Assembly: GCA_037953625.1 (NCBI GenBank)
Contig: CM075651.1
Location: 141,636,501-141,700,500 of the forward strand
Reading direction: 5' to 3'
Length of the DNA: 64,000 bases
Source: Crotalaria pallida
Lineage: Eukaryota; Streptophyta; Magnoliopsida; Fabales; Fabaceae
Positions 12,186 through 22,080 of the stretch are shown here, one piece after another. The position numbers and the translations under genes are program-made. How positions within the stretch are numbered: the stretch's first letter is position 1; every line of letters starts with the position of its first letter. The notes beneath the pieces are model-generated. The model did not search any database and had not been told where the DNA came from. It saw only the letters and a program-made list of their open reading frames with translations.

Positions 12186-12509
12186 CAATTCCAACAAAAC
12201 GACTCAGATATAGCCAGCTCTTTTAGGTACTTGAATATTTCCCAACTGTTCCGGCCCGTTTACAATTATAGCTTTTGTGAACATAGTAGCTAAATAATCC
12301 CAACGTGTTACATAGGGCAGGTATTGTATAATTGTTTGGTTTTCCGCTATTTTTTCCATCCCTCTATGTAAATAACCCAATATTGGTTCGCAATCAATAA
12401 CATCCTCACCATCGAGAGTAACAATAAGTCGCAGAACACCATGCATTGATGGGTGATTGGGGCCCATATTGACTATCATAAGGTATTTTCTTGTAGCTGG
12501 TACATTCAT
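12186..12509 (-). pseudogene. ndhH: ndhH 5' fragment (plastid origin)
   Basis: Begins [17 protein letters not shown] at 12509 and runs about 110 codons through the N-terminal region of plastid NAD(P)H dehydrogenase subunit H, up to LELSR at the insert edge. One in-frame TGA lies at 12204-12206. The C-terminal two thirds of the gene is absent. In plastids the product belongs to the thylakoid NDH complex of cyclic electron flow; here it is a nuclear relic. Confidence 0.92.
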
Positions 12510-12592
12510 AGGTTCTTCCATGAATTGCTTAAAAAAAAGTTCATCTAAATTCAAGATCTAATAAATCGAATAATTCAAAATGATTCTTCAAA

Positions 12593-12867
12593 TTAACGAA
12601 TTTGCGACTCCCGAATATCTAACCGATTTATTAATTTTTTATAACGTATTCCGTTTTTCTTTAACAAATAAGACAATAGTCGTTGCCGTTTTCCCAGGAT
12701 TTTGAGTAAGCCTCTTTGAGATAAATAGTCTTTTCTATGCAATTCCAAATGTGAAGTAAGTCTTCGTATCTTATTGGTGAAATTTACCACTTGAAATTCA
12801 ACCGATCCAGGGTTTTCTTCCTATTTTTTTCTTGTGAAATAATAGGTATAAATGAATTTTTTACCAT
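12593..12867 (-). pseudogene. rps15: rps15 pseudogene (plastid origin)
   Basis: The ATG at 12867 opens MVKNSFIPIIS. The frame then slips by one base in an A-rich run near 12825 and resumes as [19 protein letters not shown] through IRESQIR at the stop. It covers essentially the whole gene for plastid ribosomal protein S15. The frameshift prevents a full-length product. Confidence 0.92.
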
Positions 12868-13023
12868 AATCAAAGTCCCTCTCCCCCTTTTTTTAGAATA
12901 GATATTTGTTTATTGATCGGTAATAGTAATGGCGCTAATTTTTTATTTGGTATATACATTAATCTTAAATTCCTTAAGAATTCCTTATTTTGTTTTTTCA
13001 AATAAAATTTAAATAAATTATTA

Positions 13024-13791
13024 TTAATTACTGATATTCAAATAGGTATAAAAAACTTTATTTATGCATTCACAAAAATTATAGATATTCAAAATAACAT
13101 GGTTTTTATTTTTACCGCCGCACAAAGAAAATATTTTGTTGTGAATGAACAAGATATTGAGAAATTGTCCATACGTAAAATCAGAATTATTGATACAGGT
13201 CTTTTCCACATAAAAAGGGAATCTTTTGTTACAATAGAAGCAGAAGTAATATCGATTATTCAAGAATCGAAGTCGATTTGCTTTATAAAAAGAGGATATC
13301 AATGAACTTCTATGAAATGGTTTCATGGGATTCAGCCAATTGGCTTGATTGTGGGATATCATTGAGAAATAGGAATCCGTGTTATCAAAAGATTTCCTGC
13401 GATTCTTTCTAGTATGGAATGAGTCAATCATCCACTTTTGTATCTTATTTAACAAAAATGGTGATATTGTTCCTCCATTGATCAAGAATTTCGATTTTTG
13501 AGAAATATCGTGGTCATCCAATAAGAAGGGTTTCCATTTTTTCAAATGAACGATTTGAAGACCCATTGATTCTAACAACTGATTACAGAGTGCATCATTT
13601 GAACCTTTAAATTTATAGATGTGGATCTCGGACCTATGAATGGGGATACTTCCGAAACTTAAAAAGAAAAAAGGAAGTGATTTAGACAAAAAGAGAAGAA
13701 ACTTGGACAAAAAAAGAAATAACTTGGACAAAAAGAAACGAAGTGACTTAGACAAATCTTTTTTGTCGATAACCTCAGACCAATCAATCGA
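13024..13791 (-). pseudogene. ycf1: ycf1 (TIC214) 3' fragment (plastid origin)
   Basis: From the right junction the minus strand reads in frame through [19 protein letters not shown], a run of FFLSK-type repeats, [34 protein letters not shown] and [14 protein letters not shown]. These match the C-terminal region of Ycf1, the plastid inner-envelope translocon protein. The last 30 or so codons diverge from what I expect for Ycf1 and may reflect decay. Everything 5' of this segment is missing. Confidence 0.9.
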
Positions 13792-13932
13792 ATGTTACAA
13801 GAAAAACTGAATGGATTAGTGTTGATAGCCATCGAGAATGGAATCTTGGAAAAAATTGAATACAAAGATGTAAGTTCAAGTGAAAATTCAGATTTAATTG
13901 TGATAGTGAATTGAGAAGTTATATTATAAAAT

Positions 13933-14447
13933 AGGCTTAATTATGTCACAGGTCTCTGAAGTTTGGGGTACTTTTGTCAGATACCCTTATTCTTTTTTTT
14001 CCAATGTCTGACTCCTCGAAGTTACTTCTGAGTTTGTCATATACCCCTACTACAATTCTGGTCATTTTTGCTAACATGTAACATCGGAATTAAGATGCAG
14101 GAAGTTAAGCACCTGGTGCCCTGTGACCGAAGATCCATTTTTCGAAAAATTAAAAAAACTAAAAAACATAATATTTTTATATTTTTAGTTAAATAAAAAA
14201 AGAAAAAAAAGAATTGAAGAGAGAGGTCGTCTTCGCACGTGTGACATCACTCGACATCACATGATCAACCTTCTGCGTCTGATTAGGATTCCAATGTTAC
14301 ATGTCGGCAAAATTGATCAGAATTGGTAGTAGGGGTATATGACAAACTCAGAAGTAACTTCGGAAAGTCAGACATTGAAAAAAAAAAGAATAAGAGTATC
14401 TGACAAAAGTACCTCAAACTTCAGGGACTTGTGACATAATTAAGCCT
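13933..14447. mobile_element. 515-bp MITE with long inverted repeats
   Basis: Arms of about 150 bp begin AGGCTTAATTATGTCACAGG and pair with the right end. The flanks carry the direct repeat TATAAAAT at 13925-13932 and 14448-14455. An 8-bp duplication suggests hAT, but the long arms look more like Mutator; the class is uncertain. It sits inside the hAT element, just after the transposase stop. Confidence 0.83.
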
Positions 14448-14581
14448 TATAAAATATTTTGTATAAAATGTTAAATTTATATAAAATAATATTTTTAAAA
14501 TATCATTTTATTTTTTAAGGGACCTTATTATTTATTCTCGCAGTGGTCCTCTGAAATGTTTGAGACGGCCCAGATTTTCTT

Positions 14582-15487
14582 TCAACCTCCACGGAACCAT
14601 TCCCTCAACAAAGATCGTTCATCAAGTGTAGCTTTAAATTAAACTTTAGTGTTGATTCATATGTTTGATTTGAAAAACTTATTATACGACTTTTCGAACG
14701 ATCAAGATAAAAATTAGAACTAATTTACGATCTAAATTAAAATCCAAATAATAAAGATGTTGGGTAAACATCCTATATACTAATATTAATATTTTTATGA
14801 GCTCTCCTGAAATAGACCGAAGTCGCCAAATTAACAGGGCTAGCTCAAGACTTGAGCTTAATTAGCCGCTGGTTGAAGCCACTTTCATTCAGCTAATGAA
14901 TAAGACTACGATTGTCTGAGGGGGTTAGGTTGAGTCATTATCACACTACAGTCCCAACACAACGTGCCCATCTTTCATTCTTCACTTTGAATATTTTCTT
15001 TTTCATAAAACAATAAAATTCCCATTCATTATCATTATTCAAAGCTTTTATATTATTTTCAAATAAAAAAACATTTCCTGTCCAATCAAAATAGTTTCCA
15101 TGGGACACGAATCTGTTACTCTGTCAAGCATCAACCAATGGATTCTTGACACATGCACGAGGTCAAAACATAGTATCCCATTACGTCGTCTTTTCCTTTG
15201 GAGTTTTGAGTTTTTCTCTCGTTACGTGGCACAAAAACGGTGGGGGTACTCTGAAAGCAAGATCAAAATTTTAGGACGTGGCACTATCGCATCCAATATC
15301 GTAGTTAATTGAGACACCGAGTCGTGGGGACAAGGATTTTTTCCGCTACATGTGTCTTGATATCTTTAACGTCTGCTCAGCCTTATTGACACGTAATTTG
15401 TTGCTTTTTCATAGAATGGTAATATGGAATAGACCAAATTGAAAAAACAAATACTGTATGTAAAAATGTTAACAAAGTCTTTGCAAG
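14582..15487. other. Spacer, no supported gene
   Basis: A 70-codon frame at 15100-15312 has no recognisable domain. Base composition is slightly less AT-rich at 15090-15360 than around it. Confidence 0.35.
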
Positions 15488-15502
15488 AAATTCCGTTATC
15501 TA

Positions 15503-15683
15503 ACCTCGAGCGTGTGGTTCAATATTAGGGATTGATCCACTCTTAAGTAAGGTCAGGTGTTCGAATCTTGCTTTGTATATGCAGCAGCGTTAAATCTCGG
15601 GGCCAGCTGTCCCACCCATTAGAGATGTCTGCAAGAAGATTAGTCACTGCAGTCGGCGGTGGACACTCCGGTTATGGAAAAAA
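15503..15683 (+). mobile_element. SINE, family E
   Basis: A B-box-like GGTGTTCGAATC at 15556-15567 lies in a 181-bp body ending in A. The direct repeat AAATTCCGTTATCTA (15488-15502) recurs as AAATTCGTTATCTA (15684-15697), one base shorter. Confidence 0.8.
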
Positions 15684-15884
15684 AAATTCGTTATCTATAT
15701 AAAAATTGCATTAATGGATAATTTATAAGAATTTTACGTAAGATTTCTCTCATTATCATTCGAAGAATATTTTATATTTTTGATTTATACCAATAATCCG
15801 AAGATCATTTTAAATTGTATAAATTTTGAAACCCAAAATATTTAAATTTTCGCAAAAGAAACTATTTAGGCAAATTTATTAATT

Positions 15885-16227
15885 GGCTAAATTACATATT
15901 TGGTTCCTTACCCTATTTTTTAATTTCAAATAGCTCTCTTACATTGTTTTGGTATCATATTGATCCATCATGTTTCTTTTTGTTATTAAATTGGTCCCTA
16001 AGTTAATGTTCTTCCTTCGTGTCAATATCTTATTGATACATGTTTGCAATGTTGGAAAGAGAAATGACACGTGTGCGTATCTTATTGGTCCACATAGCAT
16101 GAACAGTTATTTATGGACCAAATTGATAATGAAAAGAAACATGAAAGATATATAATACCAAAAAAAAACATAAAGGATCAGTTTGAAATTGAAAAATAAA
16201 GTAAAAAACCAAATACATAGTTTAGCC
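15885..16227. mobile_element. 343-bp Mutator-type MITE
   Basis: Long inverted repeats (GGCTAAATTACATATTTGGT on the left) and a perfect 9-bp target duplication TTATTAATT at 15876-15884 and 16228-16236 point to a Mutator-derived MITE. No coding capacity. Confidence 0.88.
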
Positions 16228-16239
16228 TTATTAATTTAA

Positions 16240-17065
16240 GTGAGTAAAGATGTCCGACTTTTGTAATTGTTTGTTTTGCTTTTGCATAATGATAAGTGAC
16301 GACATTTCTTTAAGAAAACCTTAGAATCAAGTTTTGTGGTGATCTGGCTCCAAAAAATTAACATGTTAACTACAAATTAACACTTTACCTAATGTACTAT
16401 ATTAGTATTCATATTTTTAAGGTGGTTACGAAATTAAGACTATTTTTTGAATCTTGCATGGATTAAGTTGATTAAACATTGAATTGGGAGGGTTCTAGAA
16501 CCCTGATTCCATTGTTTCTTGTCCTTTCTTTCAGCTGTAATTTAAACCTTTTAATCTGTCCATCTTATGTATGATGGAATTAAACCTAAAACACTTGGTC
16601 TAGATATTTTGATGATTGCTTTGGATGGATGATCATCTTGCCTTGCTTCCAATGAAGTAAGGACATTTATATGAAAACTACTAATCACGAAATGGTACAA
16701 TTAAGAAGAATGTCTTTTTTGTCGTTTTATTATTTTCCTATTGCTTTCACATTTCATCTAAGTTTCAAGTACATTTGGACAAAGTTAAATCATTAGTCAT
16801 GAACATAGTATGTGGTCCAAATTTTTGGAATTGAAATCGGAGGCGTATTAGTATAATATTGGGGGTCAGATTTATCATCTTAAAGAAGATGGGAGCTTCG
16901 TAATAAGAAAGGGATACTGTGATTAAGATAGTTAGAGAAAATGACTTTTACGAGGTTCATATGATTACTATTTTGTTGTTTCTAACGTTTGGCTAAGTAT
17001 GGGGAGAAAGAACCAATCTGTTGTTAGAGAGTGTCTGTGAAGGATTACAAGGACAATTCAAAATG

Positions 17066-17070
<5 letters not shown>
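16240..17070. other. AT-rich spacer
   Basis: No gene or bounded repeat seen. Confidence 0.4.
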
Positions 17071-17078
<8 letters not shown>

Positions 17079-17096
<18 letters not shown>

Positions 17097-17191
17097 GGTT
17101 TACATAGGAGGTCTGGGACTAGAACCCATGACCTGGGGGAGGGGGAAATCCTAAATGTCCCTGCAGCCACCAACTGGGCTGTCTTACACGG
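17079..17191 (-). mobile_element. SINE, family B, second copy
   Basis: The complement of the copy at 11094-11196, with a longer T run at 17079-17096 that is its poly(A) tail. AATGAAT flanks it at 17072-17078 and 17192-17198. Confidence 0.8.
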
Positions 17192-17245
17192 AATGAATCT
17201 ACCGTTTAATTAAGGAGGAAACTTCAAACTAGTTGTCGGGTTGAA

Positions 17246-17414
17246 ATTTTTTTTTTTTACACCAAGAGTATTCCCCAGCCGACAGCCGAAGACTAATCCC
17301 CTTCGAGGGGTAGAGATCATCAAAGTGGATTTTGCCTCTACACGGCAGGGATCGAACCCCTGACATCATGCTTAAGAAACCCAGCTATCTACCAACTGTG
17401 TTGGGCTTTGTTGG
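17246..17414 (-). mobile_element. SINE, family A
   Basis: A tRNA-like head on the minus strand carries GGGTTCGATCC-type B-box sequence near 17350. The exact direct repeat TGTCGGGTTGAA flanks it at 17234-17245 and 17415-17426. Same family as 56659-56853. Confidence 0.87.
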
Positions 17415-17741
17415 TGTCGGGTTGAACTATTTGATTAATAGGCGTTAAAATGTTTTTGCATTGTCTTATAATAATATAATACTAATGCTCACTTTTATTA
17501 TAGGTCATATTTAACTATATATATTATAAATATTAAAGAATATATAGTTAAATTTCCAAAAATTTATAAAAAAAAATTAACATTTCTATTATACTATCTG
17601 CATTAAAAATTTCATAAATGTATTTATTTACATTAATAAATAAAAGACAAAAAATTTAAAAAATAATAAATACGTTATAGAAAATACAAAGTGACTTATA
17701 AATAAAACAAGAGAATTATTCTAAAATTTGATTAATAAATA

Positions 17742-17978
17742 CTCTCTTCGTCCCATAAAGTTAGTAAAAAACATAGAAAAGTTTTGTCTCAAATTAAAGT
17801 TAAAATAATGAATAAAAAATTGAAATTGTATTGTGTGTTTTATGATTGGTTAAATAAGGGAACGTGCATTAAATACTTGTTTTGGTAATTGGTTGACTCA
17901 GGAAACAATGTATTAAAAACATGTTCTCTTATTTTGTTAAATTTTAAAAAATTCACTAACTTTTTAATACGGAGGGAG
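17742..17978. mobile_element. Stowaway MITE
   Basis: Begins CTCTCTTCGTCCC and ends with the pairing TACGGAGGGAG, with TA on both sides (17740-17741, 17979-17980). Tc1/mariner-derived, non-coding. Confidence 0.85.
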
Positions 17979-18083
17979 TAGAATTATAGAGAGTAACATG
18001 AACCTTAAAAAAATTAGAGTTTTACTTTTGAGTCCCATTATTAAAATTTTGGTCCCAATTTTTATTTTTATGGACAAAAATGT

Positions 18084-18654
18084 CAATTTTTTTCTCTCCT
18101 CTCCTCCTTCCTCTGCTCTGCTTGTTTTCATCTACTGTTTCTCGATAAGGGGAGGGAGAGGGAGATCTATCCCTCCCCTTCCTTTGGGAAAGGGTGTGGG
18201 TTTATTTTCCCCCAGTTTTTCTGGGTTTTCTCTTGCCTTTGTGCAAGTTTTTTTGTTTTGTGTGTTTCAAGTGAAGGGATGCCTCTGGATAGTTTTTACT
18301 TTCCAGATCTGATGGTTATCTTCTTTGCTCCAATAATCGGAAGGCTACTCGTCGAGACAGATCTCTCTTTGCTGACTGTTGATTTGGCTACCGTCCAACG
18401 GCTCTCTCGTTTTAGATCTGAGATTCCTTGTCGCCGAACTGAGCTTAGTCCCAGCATCAATGAGATTGTTATCTTGGTATTAAAGGCTATTGAATCTCCT
18501 GTTAGAGTCGGGTTTTGGCAGTTGCTGATGATCCATCACATGGAAGAGTTTGTTGTTGCAGTGTATTTTGCTTTCGCATTAGTTATTATTAGTGTCAAAT
18601 TTTTTGTACTGTTTCTAATCTATGAATAAAATACACCTTTTCCTTTAAAAAAAA
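18084..18654 (+). mobile_element. Short poly(A) retroposon, copy 1
   Basis: A 571-bp sequence beginning in a CT-rich leader and ending in a short A tail. It is flanked by the exact 14-bp direct repeat ATGGACAAAAATGT (18070-18083 and 18655-18668). A homologous copy at 60061-60756 starts and ends at the same places. The end (CTAATCTATGAATAAAATAC then A-rich) resembles a plant LINE 3' end. A 123-codon frame at 18258-18629 has a counterpart in the second copy but no recognised domain; it may not be translated. Confidence 0.85.
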
Positions 18655-18852
18655 ATGGACAAAAATGTTTTCTGTACACTTTAAATTTTTGTTTGGCAAG
18701 AAACGGAAATATTTAGTTTACAATGTCACGGAAATATTCCGTGAGACGTTATTAGTGCTGTAGGTGTGAATGGCAAAGGCCCACTTTTGTTCAAAACACA
18801 TATATTAAGGCCCCATTTCTTCAAGTAATATAGACCATTCACTATTGTGCAT

Positions 18853-18942
18853 TTGCACTCTTCCACGAGCAAGCGCTAGATGCACACCATGCCACATCGC
18901 CCAAAGTTCCGCGTGAGTAATGGAGCAGCTTCCCAGCGAAAA
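18853..18942 (-). pseudogene. Captured RNase H-type fragment in foldback 2
   Basis: The minus strand reads FSLGSCSITHAELWAMWHGV and continues LALARG. This resembles the A-E-L segment of the RNase H-like domain (RVT_3) of plant LINEs and related proteins. Only about 30 codons are present, between the arms of the foldback element. Probably transduplicated; the parent is unknown. Confidence 0.55.
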
Positions 18943-19450
18943 CAAGAATGAATAGTGAATGTGAATGTCTCACGGAATATTTCCGTGACACCGTGAATGG
19001 AATATTTCCGTTTTTTTATTTACGGAAATTTAAAATGCACGAAGGACATTTTTATCCATGAAAATAGAAAATGGGGGCCAAAATTTCAATAGTGGGGCCA
19101 AAAAGTAAAATTCAAAAAATTAAGATGGTAAAAAAAAAAGGGTTTTAGTTTATTAACCCCCAAATTAATCATTTGACCTCTTTTTTTGCCAAAATCCAAA
19201 ATTGTCATTTGTTTTGGGTTTATAACACACTCGTTAGAGTTTAAGCGAGAAGTCGAAAAAAAAAAAATGCTCGTTGGGGGTTACACACTCGCTGCCCCCC
19301 AGCTAGCTAGCGAAAAAAAGGATTTTTCACTAGCTCTCTCGGGGGTCAGCTAGTTTGTAATTTTACAAAGCTCGCTGACCCCTCAGCTAGTTAGCTCTCT
19401 CGGGGTCACCTAGCTTGTAAAAAGGGTCAGCTAATTTGTTTCAAGCTAGC

Positions 19451-20818
19451 TAGTGACGGATGCAGAAATATTTAGCTGTGGGGGCAACTCATAATAAGTC
19501 TAATCTCAAGTTTTAGAATTAAAGATAAGAGGCTAAAAACAACATTTATGTATTGAATTGTTGAAAATTTACTAATATTTAAGAGGTTGTAGACATAATT
19601 TCTTAATATGATAATATTATCTTTCAACTTCTAATCATCAACTAGCCTTAGCAAACCCATAAAATAAAAGAACTTAAAATACAAGTGTCACAATCTTGTG
19701 TGTAGGTTCGCATGTGGGTCTCTATAAGTAGGTCTCTAAATCATTTTTCTAAAAATATACTCCTTTTGTCCCAAAAAATAATAAAAGTTTGCAAAAACTT
19801 TTGTCCCTAATCAAAATTTTGATTATAAATTAAAAAAAAAAGCATAGAAATTACATATTAAAATTTATGATTGGTTAATCAATACAATATCTGCTTGAAA
19901 CTAACAATTGTAAAATAATAATTAGGGATGAGAGTACCCTTTGAGAACCAGTGAAGGCTGACACAAGTGGAAGGGGCTTGTGTCCCTTAAGCATGTGGTC
20001 GCGGGTTCGAGTCGTACCCGAGACACATGTGAATGGAGCAAGTCTTACTGTGAGCATCGCCCCCGAAAAGCCCCGACCGTGATGCCCTGGTTCCTCCAAA
20101 AAAAGAGTACCCTTTGAGCTCCTTTTTATGTTTTAATTTGATTTTGCTTTTGCTGTTAAAAAAAATCAATACAATATCAATAAGTGTCTTAAAAAGTTAT
20201 AGTGCATATATTTAAAAATGTAATTAGTATGTCTATTAGTATTAAATTTAAGTACAACTTACCTAATTTATCTTTTATCTCTTTAATATTAATTATATTT
20301 GTTTTTTTCACTTATTGTATCTCTTATTAACTAAGTAGGAAAAAAGTTGTAAAAATAATAGTTAAGATTATATTGATTTTATAAAGATACAGTTAAATAG
20401 ACACAATTTTTTTCTCAAAAATATAATTATTTAAGAATTGAGTTACTACAAGTATACAAAATTTAAAATATATATAATATATATTAAGAGTTTTTTATTC
20501 ATTTTCTAAAGGGCAATATATAAAAAACTTAAATTGAAAATTCAACGTAGAAAATGATAATATTTGATATTTGAGAATTAATTTTTTTAATTTTTGCAAG
20601 GAAAAAATAATTGGGAGTTGCCAACAAGTTGAATCGAACTTGTAACCTAACTGTTAAAACTCCAAGGACAAGCCACTAAGCTAATGTAAAACATATGTAT
20701 AATTTTGCACCGAGAAATATATAACTATATTTATGTATATATATATATATATTAAAAAAATTAAAAAAAATAGTGGGGCACTTGCCCCCACTTATTACCA
20801 TGTAAATCCGTACCTGAA
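19451..20818. mobile_element. Transposon-like insert within foldback 3
   Basis: The left end reads AGTGACGGATGCAGAAAT then GTGGGGGCAA. The right end, read inverted, gives GGTACGGATTTACATGG then GTGGGGGCAAG. These imperfect inverted ends bound AT-rich sequence with a SINE (19946-20103), a Stowaway-like start near 19757 and a degenerate SINE head near 20618-20690. No transposase was seen; the class is undetermined. Confidence 0.45.
19946..20103 (+). mobile_element. SINE, family C
   Basis: A B box GGTTCGAGTCG at 20004-20014 and a short A end. The exact 15-bp target duplication AGAGTACCCTTTGAG is at 19931-19945 and 20104-20118. Confidence 0.88.
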
Positions 20819-21198
20819 GCTAGTTGACCCCCGAGAGAGCTAGCTTGTAAAAAGCAAAAAAAAAATATTGTTCGCTAGGGGTCAGCGAGCTGTGTAAATT
20901 TACACACTCGTTGTCCCCCAGCTAGCTAGCGAAAAAAATGATTTTTCATTAGCTCTCTCGGGAGTCAGCTAGCTTGTACTTTTTACAAGCTTGCTGACCC
21001 CCGAGAGATCTAGCTTTCAAAAAAAGATTTTTCATTAGCTCTCTCAGGGGTTAGCTATTACAAGCTAGCTAACCCCCGAGAGAGCTAGTGAAAAGTCCTT
21101 TTTTTCGCTAGCTAGCTGGGGGTTACAAAGCTCGCTGACCCCCGATAGAGCTAGGGAAAAATCCCATTGAAGAGGATCAACTAATTAATTGGGGGTCA

Positions 21199-22080
21199 AT
21201 AAACTAAGAGAAATGGAATTCTCACCCCAACTATTATCCCCACACCCCAATTTAAACAGTGAAATTTCATTTTTACCCTTCATTAAATTTCCGACTCGGG
21301 ACTCTCGGAATATTTTTCCAAGAGGTACCTCTCGGAAAAGTGAAAAAATTTCCAACAACTACCTTACGGAATTTTAAAAAATTAGCATAAAAAAATAAAA
21401 AATGAAGAGGTCAAATCTTTTCACCATTTGCAACTGTACCATTTGCACAAGTTTAGCATATACTGAATTTATGCAATACTACTCTCATCAGTTTTTGGTT
21501 TTGGAATGGCTATGGGCATCAACTATGCATATATCCAGTATGTCACTTGGCGACTTCAAGTCGCTCGCGATGATAGTCCAGTATGAATAATCCCTTCAAA
21601 AGAGAAACAACTTCTAGGATTTTATTAATGATTCACACTGTTTATTATGAACCATGTGTTTGTCAATCAATATCATCTACTATGTGATATATATGCAACT
21701 AAATAAATATCATCAAGTGTATATGCAACAAGCAATAGACGCAGAACGTTAGGAAGAGACAAATCTATTTTAGTGATAAGTTTTCTATGAAAGATAAGCT
21801 ACAAAAATTCCACCTGACTATTGCAGGCAATAAGTTTATGTTTTTTCAACACTAGTGTCTGCCCATGTGGCCATGTCTTTTTTCTGCTGAATTTTTCGAG
21901 AGGTACCTCTCGGAAAAATGTCCAAAATTCCGAGAGATATCTCTCGGAAAAAAAACTTTAGAAAATATTCCGAGAGTGCCGTGTTAGAAAAAATAAAGGG
22001 TGTTTTTGTCGTTTTACTGTTCAAATGGGGTGTAGGGATAATATGTGAGATGAGGAATCTAAATCTCATAAACTAAAACC
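21199..22080. mobile_element. Foldback (Pack-type) element 4
   Basis: Arms at about 21199-21380 and 21885-22080 pair through TATTATCCC...ACACCCCA and through palindromic CCGAGAGGTACCTCTCGGAA units, which occur on both sides. The interior holds an exon-like piece ending in a stop at 21584-21586. The right end GGTTTTAGTTTAT (read inverted) equals the left end of foldback 3. Confidence 0.72.
21491..21586 (+). pseudogene. Captured last-exon fragment in foldback 4
   Basis: After a possible acceptor (CTCATCAG) the plus strand reads VFGFGMAMGINYAYIQYVTW and about a dozen more codons to a TGA. Hydrophobic and coding-like, it looks like the last exon of a membrane protein I could not identify. Confidence 0.4.

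Larger units (their letters stand above)
12186..13791 (-). other. Nuclear insertion of plastid DNA (NUPT): ycf1-rps15-ndhH
   Basis: About 1.6 kb of plastid small-single-copy DNA. Read on the minus strand it gives, in native order and orientation, the 3' part of ycf1, rps15 and the 5' part of ndhH. Stops and a frameshift show it is nuclear and no longer expressed. The left junction shares ACGACT (12180-12185) between the transposase gene and ndhH; the right junction is at about 13791. Small junction homology and no target duplication fit end-joining capture of organelle DNA. Confidence 0.92.
11640..13914 (+). pseudogene. hAT transposase C-terminal pseudogene, interrupted
   Basis: The left part (to 12185) reads in shifting frames through RRKRHFDENPN, FEQYQEYENIF-like segments, LLREFLPKEKKGTFDILKFL, IAYRIMLTIPV and ASVERSFSKLKMLKSYLRTT. 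The last is the conserved dimerisation region of hAT transposases of the zinc-finger MYM/TTF type. The frame resumes at 13792 with [15 protein letters not shown], the expected continuation of the same domain, and stops at 13912-13914. Frameshifts before 12150 and internal stops make it non-functional. The plastid segment between the halves breaks the frame between T-T and M-L, apparently with no loss of transposase sequence. Confidence 0.85.
11342..14573 (+). mobile_element. hAT element split by plastid DNA and a MITE
   Basis: An exact 8-bp direct repeat, ATTTTCTT, flanks the element at 11334-11341 and 14574-14581, as hAT transposons leave. The ends are imperfect inverted repeats (CATAGCCGTCT on the left, CTGGGCCGTCT read from the right). 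Inside is a decayed hAT transposase C-terminal region on the plus strand. Two later insertions enlarge it: plastid DNA at 12186-13791 and a 515-bp MITE at 13933-14447. Without them the element would be about 1.1 kb, so it was already internally deleted. Confidence 0.82.
18003..19124. mobile_element. Foldback (Pack-type) element 2
   Basis: Its terminal segments (TTTTACTTTT...CCCA, ATTTTTATGGACAAAAATG) pair between about 18003-18085 and 19020-19124. Palindromic CACGGAATATTTCCGTGA units lie in the arms. The left arm is interrupted by a retroposon at 18084-18654. The interior holds a protein-coding relic at 18853-18942. Related at its ends to the elements at 7320 and 29075. Confidence 0.75.
19141..21209. 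mobile_element. Foldback element 3 with dense palindrome arrays
   Basis: The left end GGTTTTAGTTTATTAACCCC pairs with the right end around 21190-21209. The two arms (19190-19450 and 20818-21170) consist of repeated units such as TAGCTCTCTCGGGGGTCAGC and CTAGCTAGCGAAAAAA in both orientations, so each arm can fold on itself as well as with the other arm. A second transposon-like unit (19451-20818) occupies the middle. The right end overlaps the start of foldback 4. Confidence 0.7.

Noticed and set aside
12186..13791. Working plastid genes or plastid contamination
   Set aside because: The ndhH stop, the rps15 frameshift, gene truncation at both edges and seamless nuclear transposase sequence on both sides show an old nuclear insertion.
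18258..18629. 123-codon frame as a real protein gene
   Set aside because: It lies wholly within a retroposon with target duplications. Similarity to the second copy reflects common origin, and no domain was recognised.
19190..21170. CRISPR-like array
   Set aside because: Repeats are inverted and irregular, spacers are not unique, and this is plant nuclear DNA; they are foldback arms.
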